From positions 1 to 33,415 of the IMG/VR virus record IMGVR_UViG_3300028610_001630: a stretch of DNA of 33,415 nt. One strand, given 5' to 3'. The translations under genes were made by a program, and so were the position numbers. The notes under the pieces were generated by a model. That model saw nothing but the letters and a program-made list of their open reading frames with translations. It was not told the DNA's origin and searched no databases. This document shows positions 1-4,576 of the stretch, one piece after another (position 1 is the stretch's first letter; the number at the start of each line of letters is the position of its first letter). The DNA is from a virus.

Positions 1-114
1 CCTGGCAGCAGCCCCGGCAGCAGCCCAGGCAGTAGCCCTGGCAGCATCCCTGGCAGCATCCCTGGCAGCAGCCCCGGCAGCAGCCCCGGCAGCAGCCCCG
101 GCAGCAGCCCCGGT
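1..114. repeat. 12-bp tandem repeat inside the left-end gene
   Basis: About nine to ten imperfect copies of a 12-base unit (plus-strand consensus GGCAGCAGCCCC, with CAT/AGT variants) run from the contig edge to about 114. Read leftward they encode the Ala-rich tetrapeptide repeat. Copy number is probably under-represented because the contig stops inside the array. Confidence 0.9.
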
Positions 115-483
115 TTCATAAAGTTTCCATTCCAAAGGCTTTTTGTAATTAGAGAAGTATTTTATTTTTGATACCGAAGGAATGAACTTGTTAATTTCAA
201 CAAGCCATTCCGGTTTCAGCTCGGCAAGGAGTTGTGCTTTTCTTACCCGGATTTTGCTTTCATCTTCACCTAATGTTTTCGATAAAGGCTTGGCCTTAAA
301 AATCCTGCCGGGCAATTTACCATATTGGAAGGCATCATTAACGGATTTAGCCAAGTGAAGGCCAACACCACAAACTTCACCTTTTTTTGCTTCCAGCACT
401 TCAGTTGGTTTTTTTAATGACCAGACAAAGTTTTCATTAAACCAACTGCCTCTGTTCATTCTTAACAGCTTGTAATAAATCAT
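1..483 (-). CDS. Phage repeat protein, conserved N-terminal domain plus Ala-rich repeats (partial, 3' end off contig)
   Basis: This ORF starts at ATG 483 behind a GGGAGGG ribosome site and is still open at base 1, giving at least 161 residues. Residues 1 to about 125 form a compact domain with a CGVGLHLAKSVNDAF segment. From memory this resembles the phage domain of unknown function DUF7666, which is often followed by tandem repeats. From about residue 126 the protein becomes a four-residue repeat of the type GAAA/RDAA/WAAA, encoded by a 12-base DNA repeat. No function is known to me. It is the last visible gene of the leftward early cluster and sits behind an attenuator-like leader. The repeat is probably why the contig ends here, so the real C-terminus is unknown. 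Confidence 0.7.
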   Translation of the reverse strand, partial: MIYYKLLRMNRGSWFNENFVWSLKKPTEVLEAKKGEVCGVGLHLAKSVNDAFQYGKLPGRIFKAKPLSKTLGEDESKIRVRKAQLLAELKPEWLVEINKFIPSVSKIKYFSNYKKPLEWKLYETGAAAGAAAGAAAGAAARDAARDAARATAWAAAGAAAR

Positions 484-496
484 AGTCCCTCCCTAA

Positions 497-540
497 CAAA
501 AAAAGAGGGGAGACCACCAATGAAGGCGATTTCCCCTCTA
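497..540 (-). terminator. Intrinsic terminator-like hairpin just upstream of the 483 start (candidate attenuator)
   Basis: On the minus strand AGAGGGGA (539-532) pairs perfectly with TCCCCTCT (511-504). The intervening loop is 20 nt and the stem is followed by seven U (504-498). The U tract ends only six bases before the GGGAGGG ribosome site of the gene starting at 483. It could terminate the upstream operon or act as an attenuator for the next gene. Confidence 0.65.
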
Positions 541-550
541 AGTTTAACGG

Positions 551-566
551 TGTGACCGAAGTCACA
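551..566 (-). promoter_or_regulatory. cUUCGg tetraloop hairpin in leader
   Basis: A perfect 6-bp inverted repeat, TGTGAC/GTCACA, encloses four bases that read UUCG on the minus strand. This gives the exceptionally stable C(UUCG)G tetraloop. It lies 11 nt upstream of the terminator-like hairpin at 539-504. The same arrangement recurs at 2540-2555. Confidence 0.6.
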
Positions 567-586
567 TATTACTAAATTAAGTTTAC

Positions 587-613
587 ATAATATATAGAAT
601 CGGACTGTTTCAA
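587..613 (-). promoter_or_regulatory. Weak candidate sigma70 promoter
   Basis: Minus-strand TTGAAA (613-608) is followed after 15 nt by TATTAT (592-587). Both hexamers are reasonable but the spacer is short. It would give a leader of about 100 nt, containing the UUCG hairpin and the terminator, before the ATG at 483. Confidence 0.3.
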
Positions 614-632
614 ACATAGTTTCCGCCTTATT

Positions 633-848
633 TTATGCCTTTTTAGTGTTTTCGACTCGGACAGGATTTGTCCGGGTTGGTCGACAGAGATTAATTTCTT
701 TTACCCTATAATCAGCAACCCCAAGGGCATCTCGTAATTCTTGAATACTAACTTCTTTATTTATTACAAGGCTGGCTATTTTATCAACCCAGGCATGAAA
801 CTCTGGATCCGTTCGGTATTTTCTAATTTGCTCTTCGCTTAGACTCAT
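633..848 (-). CDS. Small hypothetical protein, 71 aa
   Basis: I chose the ATG at 848, which begins one base after the TGA of the upstream XRE gene and so suggests coupled translation. A longer TTG-start version from 899 would overlap that gene by 50 bases. The protein has a charged N-terminus (MSLSEEQIRKYR), a helical middle with ELRDALGVADYRVKEI, and a basic tail. I recognise no family. The segment from Gln to Ile could be a short helix-turn-helix, but that is only a visual impression. Co-transcription with the repressor-like gene suggests a regulatory or early role. Confidence 0.55.
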   Translation of the reverse strand: MSLSEEQIRKYRTDPEFHAWVDKIASLVINKEVSIQELRDALGVADYRVKEINLCRPTRTNPVRVENTKKA

Positions 849-849
849 T

Positions 850-1089
850 TCAGGTTGCCCAGCGTCTTTCAAGTTTCCAAACATTCTGTTCACAGACAAT
901 ATTTCTCAACCAGTTAGGATTTGCCTCATAATACATGGCAATTCGCTCCGTCAAGTATCTTCCCGGCAGCCTCAATCTCCGTTCAATCTTACTGAGATAA
1001 TCCTCGCTGATGCCGAGGAACCAGGCTAATTGGTGCTGAGTTAGTTTCTTCCTTTTTCTGAAATCTTTTAAAATCTTATCTACCCTCAT
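850..1089 (-). CDS. XRE/Cro-family helix-turn-helix regulator, 79 aa
   Basis: The start is ATG 1089, preceded by GGAGGT at seven bases. An upstream TTG at 1104 lies inside that ribosome site and is unlikely. Residues 1-60 read as a Cro/CI-type helix-turn-helix: RKRKKLTQHQLAWFLGISEDYLSKIERR, with the usual T-Q-x-x-L-A and the second-helix S-x-x-Y-L-S-K-I-E pattern. The remaining 20 residues lack a cleavage or dimerisation domain, so this is a Cro-sized protein rather than a full CI repressor. It probably binds phage operators and helps choose between leftward and rightward transcription. A three-way-junction-like inverted repeat (1131-1187) lies immediately upstream. Downstream, a 71-aa gene follows with one base between. 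Confidence 0.85.
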   Translation of the reverse strand: MRVDKILKDFRKRKKLTQHQLAWFLGISEDYLSKIERRLRLPGRYLTERIAMYYEANPNWLRNIVCEQNVWKLERRWAT

Positions 1090-1130
1090 TCTACCTACCT
1101 CCAAGTGCGGTAGCCAAGAAATTGGTGGAA

Positions 1131-1187
1131 GCTCGGGAGTGCCCGTCTTGGTGGCGGGCTATTCGGGTGGCCTACCCTATCCCGAGC
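1131..1187 (-). promoter_or_regulatory. Structured element A: possible three-way junction upstream of the XRE gene
   Basis: GCTCGGGA (1131-1138) pairs perfectly with TCCCGAGC (1180-1187). Inside lie two smaller stems, GCCCG/CGGGC (1141-1145/1155-1159) and GGGT/ACCC (1165-1168/1174-1177). This gives a compact three-stem fold in either strand. It occupies most of the 140-base gap 1090-1229 and has no U tract on its 3' side, so it is not an ordinary terminator. A structured 5' leader or a protein-binding DNA cruciform are both possible. Confidence 0.5.
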
Positions 1188-1229
1188 AAAAAGGAGTTCC
1201 TGTTTAGTTAAAATCGCTCATTATTTTTA

Positions 1230-1427
1230 TCAGTCTCCGGGTGGGTTGTCAATGGTTATTCTGCTCGTATTCTTACTGGTTGTCTTTGGGAAATAAATCC
1301 ATCCCTTTATTTTAACTTTTTCAAAATCAACATGAATACCAAGTAAGAAATGGAGTCCATGAATAATATGATTAAAAAAATCATATTCCTCTCTATCGTA
1401 AGCATATTTAGTTCCCACACGGTTCAT
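1230..1427 (-). CDS. Hypothetical protein, 65 aa
   Basis: The ATG at 1427 follows the stop of the preceding gene by one base and uses GGGGGATAGG as ribosome site. An upstream TTG (1439) would overlap the preceding gene. The protein is rich in aromatic residues in its first half (YAYDREEYDFFNHIIHG) and ends in a short beta-like segment. No family recognised. It is the last gene of a tight set running from about 1953 to 1230, and a 140-base structured gap follows it. Confidence 0.5.
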   Translation of the reverse strand: MNRVGTKYAYDREEYDFFNHIIHGLHFLLGIHVDFEKVKIKGWIYFPKTTSKNTSRITIDNPPGD

Positions 1428-1428
1428 C

Positions 1429-1626
1429 CTATCCCCCAAACAACCCCATCTGCTCCGCCACGGGAACCACGGCTTCCATATTCACATTAAACTCGTGCCC
1501 CTGGGGGTCCCTAACCATATATGTCGGGAGTTCCCCGGGGATAAGTGGCGGGTTGATAGCGATGATTCTTCCTTCGCCCTTGCCTTCCTTCTTGGAGTAG
1601 TATTTGATTTTAGTTCCGATGGTCAT
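1429..1626 (-). CDS. Small beta-rich (SH3-like?) phage protein, 65 aa
   Basis: The start codon at 1626 lies one base after the stop of the 47-aa gene, so translation is probably coupled. The sequence alternates short beta-like strands and glycines (IGTKIKYYSKKEGKGEGRII, then ELPTYMVRDPQGHEF). This fits a small SH3- or KOW-like barrel of the kind seen in many phage early proteins. The function is unknown, and the fold is an inference from pattern only. Confidence 0.6.
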   Translation of the reverse strand: MTIGTKIKYYSKKEGKGEGRIIAINPPLIPGELPTYMVRDPQGHEFNVNMEAVVPVAEQMGLFGG

Positions 1627-1627
1627 G

Positions 1628-1771
1628 TTATTCTTCTTCCGCCGTTTCGCCGTATCGCTCCAGTAAATGAGTCTCCGCAGCCCGGACTAAAGTCTCCATG
1701 GCCTCTATTAAGCGCTTACCCTCTCTAATAGACTCTATTAACTCATTTATTTCTTTATCGTCAGATGCCAT
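1628..1771 (-). CDS. Small helical hypothetical protein, 47 aa
   Basis: This short gene begins at ATG 1771 with AGAGG upstream and ends at TAA 1630-1628, one base before the next start. It encodes a charged, apparently all-helical peptide (DDKEINELIESIREGKRL, then ETLVRAAETHLLERYGE) that could form a coiled coil. The good ribosome site and the tight junction with the next gene support it being real. No function can be assigned. Confidence 0.55.
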   Translation of the reverse strand: MASDDKEINELIESIREGKRLIEAMETLVRAAETHLLERYGETAEEE

Positions 1772-1806
1772 TCTCAACCTCTCAAGCCCTGAACCAGTTA
1801 TTACTT

Positions 1807-1953
1807 TTAACCCACAAGCTCTAATGGGACTATTTCACCACGCAAAACCATTAATTCCCAATCTGTAAAGTTAAGAAACTGATTTTGATTAACCCATTTA
1901 TGATAAAGTTCACTTCTTTTTCTTTCAGGTAATTTAAGGTATTTTTCTTTCAT
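1807..1953 (-). CDS. Small hypothetical protein, 48 aa
   Basis: ATG 1953 is preceded by GGGAGAAAGG, and the frame closes at TAA 1809-1807. The product starts MKEKYLKLPERKRSELYHKW and has a second half with NFTDWELMVLRGEI. It is probably helical and basic at the N-terminus. I recognise no family. It sits 63 bases downstream of the 151-aa gene and 35 bases upstream of the 47-aa gene, in the same direction. Confidence 0.55.
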   Translation of the reverse strand: MKEKYLKLPERKRSELYHKWVNQNQFLNFTDWELMVLRGEIVPLELVG

Positions 1954-1989
1954 CCTTTCTCCCTTCGTTTAGTTTAACCTCTCAACAAG

Positions 1990-2004
1990 GCCCCCGGTGG
2001 GGGC
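1990..2004 (-). terminator. GC-rich hairpin after the 151-aa gene (weak terminator candidate)
   Basis: Minus-strand GCCCCC and GGGGGC form a perfect 6-bp stem with a three-base loop, 12 bases after the stop at 2017. It is followed by CTTGTTG rather than a clean U tract. Termination would be partial at best, or the hairpin may protect the mRNA 3' end. Confidence 0.35.
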
Positions 2005-2016
2005 TAAGCTCAGGGG

Positions 2017-2472
2017 TTAAGCAGTATTCATTCTCTCCTGAAGTGCTGCCAGTTGCTTTTCCCGAAATTCATTATAGGCTTGCTCGGTTACGATCCGTGT
2101 TCCACCGTGCCCTTTATCAACTGCTGAAATCTGAATTGGGAATACAGTGTAAGGCTTCCTTTCCGCTTCCGGGTCTGGGGTTATTTCCACCTGGTCTGCG
2201 AATCTTTCTCTCTCAATAATCTTTGTTACTGTTCCCCAATGCTCCAGATTAGCCATATCGCCCCGATTGTGAACTCTAAGGCCAATCTCTATTTCTGCCT
2301 TTTCCATCCCTGCTTTTCTCTCTACCGCCTCTGATTCCCAATCTCCAATTATAGCCCTGATTCCCTCCCTATTGGCTATCTTAACCAACTGCAACCGAGT
2401 GCATTTTATTAATGCTTCACGGTCATAGTCATGGTCTTTTTCCAATAGGTTAACCAATTCATTCAATTTCAT
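2017..2472 (-). CDS. Hypothetical phage early protein, 151 aa
   Basis: The ATG at 2472 has GGGGGT at the right distance. The longer reading from 2514 runs through the leader hairpin and has no ribosome site. Residues 1-75 look helical (LNELVNLLEKDHDYDREALI, then an acidic/basic helix). The middle holds a beta-like segment with VHNRGDMANLEHWGTV that resembles a small SH3/tudor-like strand set, and the C-terminus is again helical. I do not recognise the family. The gene stands behind a strong promoter and an attenuator-like leader, so its expression is probably conditional. This is the best clue to its importance. Confidence 0.65.
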   Translation of the reverse strand: MKLNELVNLLEKDHDYDREALIKCTRLQLVKIANREGIRAIIGDWESEAVERKAGMEKAEIEIGLRVHNRGDMANLEHWGTVTKIIERERFADQVEITPDPEAERKPYTVFPIQISAVDKGHGGTRIVTEQAYNEFREKQLAALQERMNTA

Positions 2473-2491
2473 TTCTACCCCCTTATATAAA

Positions 2492-2532
2492 AATGCCCGG
2501 GGAAGGCTGACCACCTGAAAACCCCGGGCATT
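2492..2532 (-). terminator. Strong terminator-like hairpin in the leader of the 151-aa gene
   Basis: AATGCCCGGGG and CCCCGGGCATT form a perfect 11-bp stem with a 19-nt loop. On the minus strand the stem runs into a U-rich stretch (GCAUUUUUAUAUAA). Only a few bases separate this from the GGGGGT ribosome site. The loop is complementary to an upstream leader segment at 2578-2590, which suggests conditional termination. Confidence 0.7.
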
Positions 2533-2539
2533 CGCTTTT

Positions 2540-2555
2540 ACACTCCGAAGAGTGT
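2540..2555 (-). promoter_or_regulatory. cUUCGg tetraloop hairpin in leader
   Basis: ACACTC/GAGTGT, a perfect 6-bp stem, encloses UUCG when read on the minus strand. It lies seven bases upstream of the terminator-like hairpin. It repeats the arrangement seen at 551-566. Confidence 0.6.
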
Positions 2556-2577
2556 TTGAAGCTTGTTATTATTTTTT

Positions 2578-2590
2578 GGTGGTCAACCTT
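2578..2590 (-). promoter_or_regulatory. Anti-element complementary to the terminator loop
   Basis: Minus-strand AAGGTTGACCACC (2590-2578) can pair over 13 positions with GGTGGTCAGCCTT in the terminator loop (2515-2503). Twelve pairs are Watson-Crick and one is G-U. A 13-bp helix with a 19-nt loop should be hard to accommodate while the 11-bp terminator stays closed, so this may be an antiterminator or a loop-docking site. Confidence 0.55.
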
Positions 2591-2615
2591 TTTCATTTTT
2601 CTGTTTGCGTGTTTA

Positions 2616-2644
2616 CTTATATTAAGGTAAGAAAATCGTGCCAA
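2616..2644 (-). promoter_or_regulatory. Sigma70-like promoter for the 151-aa gene
   Basis: Minus-strand TTGGCA (2644-2639), 17 bases, then TATAAG (2621-2616). Each hexamer matches consensus at five of six positions with ideal spacing. Transcription would start near 2609 and give a leader of about 137 nt before ATG 2472. Confidence 0.7.
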
Positions 2645-2726
2645 GAGAATATTGAATGCTTTATGTTTCACGGGGAACAGAGTTAAATGGTTGATTTAAT
2701 TAAGGAAAGAATAATGGATATTTCTT

Positions 2727-2882
2727 TCATTTCTCCCTATCTTTTGAGGCTTTGGTTTTAAAGTAGGTCTTTAGCATTTTATTAAATTCTTTTTCTGTGA
2801 GCGGACCCCGGGGCTCCAACGAATTATTAAAAACCCCTTTATACTTGAGCCACTCTATAAAAGATGAGTTCTTTCTAAACAT
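2727..2882 (-). CDS. Small hypothetical protein, 51 aa
   Basis: ATG 2882 overlaps the stop of the ribbon-helix-helix gene by eight bases, so it is likely co-translated with it. The product is basic and probably helical (FRKNSSFIEWLKYKGVF, then TEKEFNKMLKTYFKTK). A longer reading from 3035 in this frame only mirrors the real upstream gene in the wrong frame. I recognise no family. The pairing with an RHH regulator is reminiscent of small toxin-antitoxin or regulator pairs. However, 51 residues without a visible toxin motif do not support naming it a toxin. Confidence 0.55.
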   Translation of the reverse strand: MFRKNSSFIEWLKYKGVFNNSLEPRGPLTEKEFNKMLKTYFKTKASKDREK

Positions 2883-3054
2883 CTTCCTCACCGTCCAGAA
2901 TCTTATCACAATATTTATCAAGGATTTCTCTGACCAGCTCAGACTTCTTCTTCCCCGTGCTTTTCGCAAAATCCCTGAGTAGTTGATTGGTAGGTTTGTC
3001 AAGTCTGATACTGAGATATTTATCCTTCCTATCACTTTCTTTTACTTTCTTCAT
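2875..3054 (-). CDS. Ribbon-helix-helix (CopG/Arc-type) DNA-binding protein, 59 aa
   Basis: ATG 3054 follows AGGAGGT at four to five bases, a near-ideal ribosome site. The protein has a basic N-terminus, a single beta strand with alternating residues (DKYLSIRLDK), then two helices (TNQLLRDFAKSTGKK and KSELVREILDKYCDKIL). This is the classic Arc/CopG layout at the typical size. Such proteins bind palindromic operators as dimers and usually repress their own promoter. A perfect 7-bp inverted repeat lies exactly on the -10 box of this gene's promoter. It is the first gene of the leftward cluster, opposite the replication initiator, and so probably part of the control switch. Confidence 0.8.
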   Translation of the reverse strand: MKKVKESDRKDKYLSIRLDKPTNQLLRDFAKSTGKKKSELVREILDKYCDKILDGEEDV

Positions 3055-3067
3055 CTTACCTCCTATC

Positions 3068-3086
3068 TGTGGTATATTCTACCACA
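3068..3086. promoter_or_regulatory. Palindromic operator over the -10 box of the RHH promoter
   Basis: TGTGGTA and TACCACA form a perfect 7-bp inverted repeat with a 5-base centre. It covers the TAGAAT -10 box and the expected start point, the ideal position for autorepression by the RHH protein. Confidence 0.6.
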
Positions 3087-3103
3087 CCATAACCATATGT
3101 CAA
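3076..3103 (-). promoter_or_regulatory. Sigma70-like promoter for the leftward RHH gene
   Basis: Minus-strand TTGACA (3103-3098) is a perfect -35 box. It is followed after 16 bases by TAGAAT (3081-3076), which matches -10 at five of six positions. The transcript would begin near 3069, about 15 bases before the start codon at 3054. Confidence 0.75.
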
Positions 3104-3122
3104 CCCCTTCTGAAAGAATTAT

Positions 3123-3139
3123 TCAAGATTTATTCTTGA
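3123..3139. promoter_or_regulatory. Second operator-like palindrome
   Basis: TCAAGA and TCTTGA form a perfect 6-bp inverted repeat around a 5-base centre, overlapping the -35 box of the candidate rightward promoter. It has the same centre length as the palindrome at 3068-3086 but different half-sites, so it might serve another regulator such as the XRE protein. Confidence 0.4.
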
Positions 3140-3165
3140 CTTATATCATATATTTATGAAATAAT
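3136..3165 (+). promoter_or_regulatory. Candidate rightward promoter for the replication genes
   Basis: TTGACT (3136-3141) is followed after 18 bases by AATAAT (3160-3165). The hexamers are good but lack the first T of the -10, and the spacer is one base long. The transcript would start near 3172 with a 140-nt leader. Confidence 0.4.
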
Positions 3166-3252
3166 GGTTGGAAAATATGGGTGGTTCTGGTATGGTAGGG
3201 GGGTTGAGTTAAAAAGTGGGGTTATAATGGAGAAGGTGAAAGGAAAGATTTG

Positions 3253-3300
3253 GGGGGAGTAAGTGCCTTAGCCGCTTTACTCCCCCTGCCCGGGCTAAGG
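3253..3300 (+). promoter_or_regulatory. Possible pseudoknot or switch in the leader of the initiator gene
   Basis: GGGGGAGTAA (3253-3262) pairs perfectly with TTACTCCCCC (3277-3286). The loop contains CCTTAGCC (3266-3273), which pairs perfectly with GGCTAAGG (3293-3300). The second helix ends two bases before the GGAGG ribosome site (3303-3307) of the gene at 3312. It could be an H-type pseudoknot, although the 6-nt linker across the 10-bp stem is tight. Otherwise the two hairpins may be alternatives. Either could control initiator translation. Confidence 0.5.
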
Positions 3301-3311
3301 ACGGAGGATAA

Positions 3312-4151
3312 ATGGAAAAATTACCACAAGCGGAGAATGGACATATTGACATAGCTCATGGTATTGCGGAGGCGCTGGCCCAGGTCAACTTATCTCCATA
3401 TGAGTCCCGGGTGCTCTGGGCCATATTTAGAAAGACTTATGGGTGGCATAAAAAAAAGGACGCAATATCATTATCTCAGTTTCAGAAGATTACCGGCATT
3501 GACCGAAATAATATTAGAAGGACTTTAAAAGGATTGATGGAAAAGGAAATAATATCCCAAAATGGGCAAAAAGGTAATATTAATCTATGGGGTTTTCAGA
3601 AGGATTATAAACAGTGGAAAGGGGTCTCTCAAGAGAGGGTCTATAAAGACCCCCTCTCTACTGACCCTATAGGGTCTCCCAAGACCCCCTCGGGGGGGTC
3701 ACCAGAGACTCCGATTTCAGGGTCTCCCAAGACCCCTACAAAAGAAAAGAAAGAAACTATACAAAAGAAACTACCTTATCGGGGTAAAAAAAATACTCCC
3801 CCAGAGATAAAAGAATTCTCAGAACTCGCAAAGGCCAAAACTGAGGAAATATTAAAGGTCAAATTGACCATCGTGGAGTATAAGGAAAATGCCTTAATCG
3901 GAAGGTTAATAAAAAACCTCGGCATAAACCGCCTGAAGCTCCTCTGGGAATACTTCATAATTGAGGAATTCGAAGAAGATGACTGGTTAGAGAAAATAGG
4001 GAAGACGATCACAACTTTCAATACGAGGATTAATAGCCTTAACCAGAATTATGATGGCTGGAAGAAAACGCAAGAATTTAAGATAAAAATGAAAGAGGAA
4101 AAAGAAAGGGAACAAAAGATATTGCGCCAACTTGAAGAAAAATACCAATAA
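3312..4151 (+). CDS. Lambda O-like replication initiator, 279 aa
   Basis: Residues about 9-95 match the pattern of the phage replication protein O N-terminal domain: NGHIDIAHGIAEALAQVNLS, then a winged-helix with FRKTYGWHKKKD, SLSQFQKITGI and LKGLMEKEII. In lambda this domain binds iterons, and the C-terminus recruits helicase or its loader. Residues about 100-150 here are a proline/serine-rich linker with repeated GSPKTP. The DNA encoding this linker carries palindromic repeats, as in the lambda origin inside gene O. The C-terminal half is charged and helical, ending in a K/E-rich coiled coil. No helicase or loader gene is visible in the window, so host helicase or a gene off the contig would be needed. 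ATG 3312 has GGAGG five bases before it. Confidence 0.85.
   Translation: MEKLPQAENGHIDIAHGIAEALAQVNLSPYESRVLWAIFRKTYGWHKKKDAISLSQFQKITGIDRNNIRRTLKGLMEKEIISQNGQKGNINLWGFQKDYKQWKGVSQERVYKDPLSTDPIGSPKTPSGGSPETPISGSPKTPTKEKKETIQKKLPYRGKKNTPPEIKEFSELAKAKTEEILKVKLTIVEYKENALIGRLIKNLGINRLKLLWEYFIIEEFEEDDWLEKIGKTITTFNTRINSLNQNYDGWKKTQEFKIKMKEEKEREQKILRQLEEKYQ
3622..3735. other. Candidate replication origin: palindromic iterons inside the initiator gene
   Basis: Three palindromes of the form GGGTCT-N4-AGACCC occur at 3637-3652, 3672-3687 and 3720-3735. The last two are identical over all 16 bases. A degenerate copy lies at 3622-3637, and further half-sites at about 3697-3710. They lie between the DNA-binding domain and C-terminal domain codons, as in lambda. 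Confidence 0.7.
3736..3777 (+). other. A-rich, purine-strand-biased segment next to the iterons
   Basis: Directly after the last iteron the plus strand becomes almost pure A/G (runs such as AAAAGAAAAGAAAGAAAC). This matches the AT-rich unwinding region placed beside iterons in lambdoid origins. Confidence 0.5.
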
Positions 4152-4194
4152 CACAATTACCCGCCATTTAAAGAACCAGTAGAAAAGGGAGTAT

Positions 4195-4395
4195 ATGAAA
4201 AAACAATATAAATGCGAGTATAAAAAACTCACCGCGGAAACCACCACCAAAAAAAAGGAGAAGATAGTTGCTGATTACTTCCGAGGGAAAACATATGAGG
4301 AAGTTGCAAGAAAGCACGGGGTCCCTTATGGATTCGTGGGCCACCTGAAAAGGGAATGGGAAAAGAAACACCTCTACCGAGGGAGAAGGGGTTGA
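4195..4395 (+). CDS. Small helix-turn-helix protein, 66 aa
   Basis: ATG 4195 follows AAGGGAG. Residues 22-55 read as a homeodomain-like or resolvase-type helix-turn-helix: IVADYFRGKTYEEVARKHG, then VPYGFVGHLKREWEKK. The rest is a basic N-terminal arm and a short basic tail. It could be a transcription or replication accessory protein, or a DNA-recognition subunit linked to the terminase. The following 59-aa gene starts one base after its stop. Confidence 0.6.
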   Translation: MKKQYKCEYKKLTAETTTKKKEKIVADYFRGKTYEEVARKHGVPYGFVGHLKREWEKKHLYRGRRG

Positions 4396-4396
4396 G

Positions 4397-4576
4397 ATGG
4401 CAGAACAAATACAGAGGATTAAGAAATGCCGCCACGCCCTCACTTGTCCATTATTATCTGTAAAGGAAAAAGGAAAAGTAATCGGTGTGAAGATAAAGGA
4501 AATTAAAACACAACACGGGATTATTAATGTCATTGAAAATCTAAAATTAAAAGAAAATGAATGGGGAATAGTCTGA
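4397..4576 (+). CDS. Small hypothetical protein, 59 aa
   Basis: ATG 4397 lies one base after the preceding stop, and GAGAAGGGG provides a ribosome site. The stop overlaps the next start as TGATG. The protein starts with a basic cysteine-containing segment (RIKKCRHALTCPLL) and continues with beta-like K/I-rich sequence (GKVIGVKIKEIKTQ). No family recognised. Its position inside a tightly coupled trio makes it very likely real. Confidence 0.6.
   Translation: MAEQIQRIKKCRHALTCPLLSVKEKGKVIGVKIKEIKTQHGIINVIENLKLKENEWGIV

Noticed and set aside
579-591. 13-base match AAGTTTACATAAT to 5281-5293
   Set aside because: A/T-rich and short enough to be chance; no consistent promoter can be built around the second copy.
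2483-2671. 62-aa leftward frame through the leader of the 151-aa gene
   Set aside because: The strong promoter lies inside it, it has no ribosome site, and it runs through both hairpins. A 37-codon inner version from 2596 could be a leader peptide but has no ribosome site either.
2727-3035. 102-aa frame starting at 3035
   Set aside because: Its first half is an off-frame reading of the RHH gene; only the last 51 residues from ATG 2882 are supported.
2727-3054. RHH gene plus 51-aa gene as a toxin-antitoxin pair
   Set aside because: The layout fits, but the 51-aa product shows no toxin motif, so I do not call it one.
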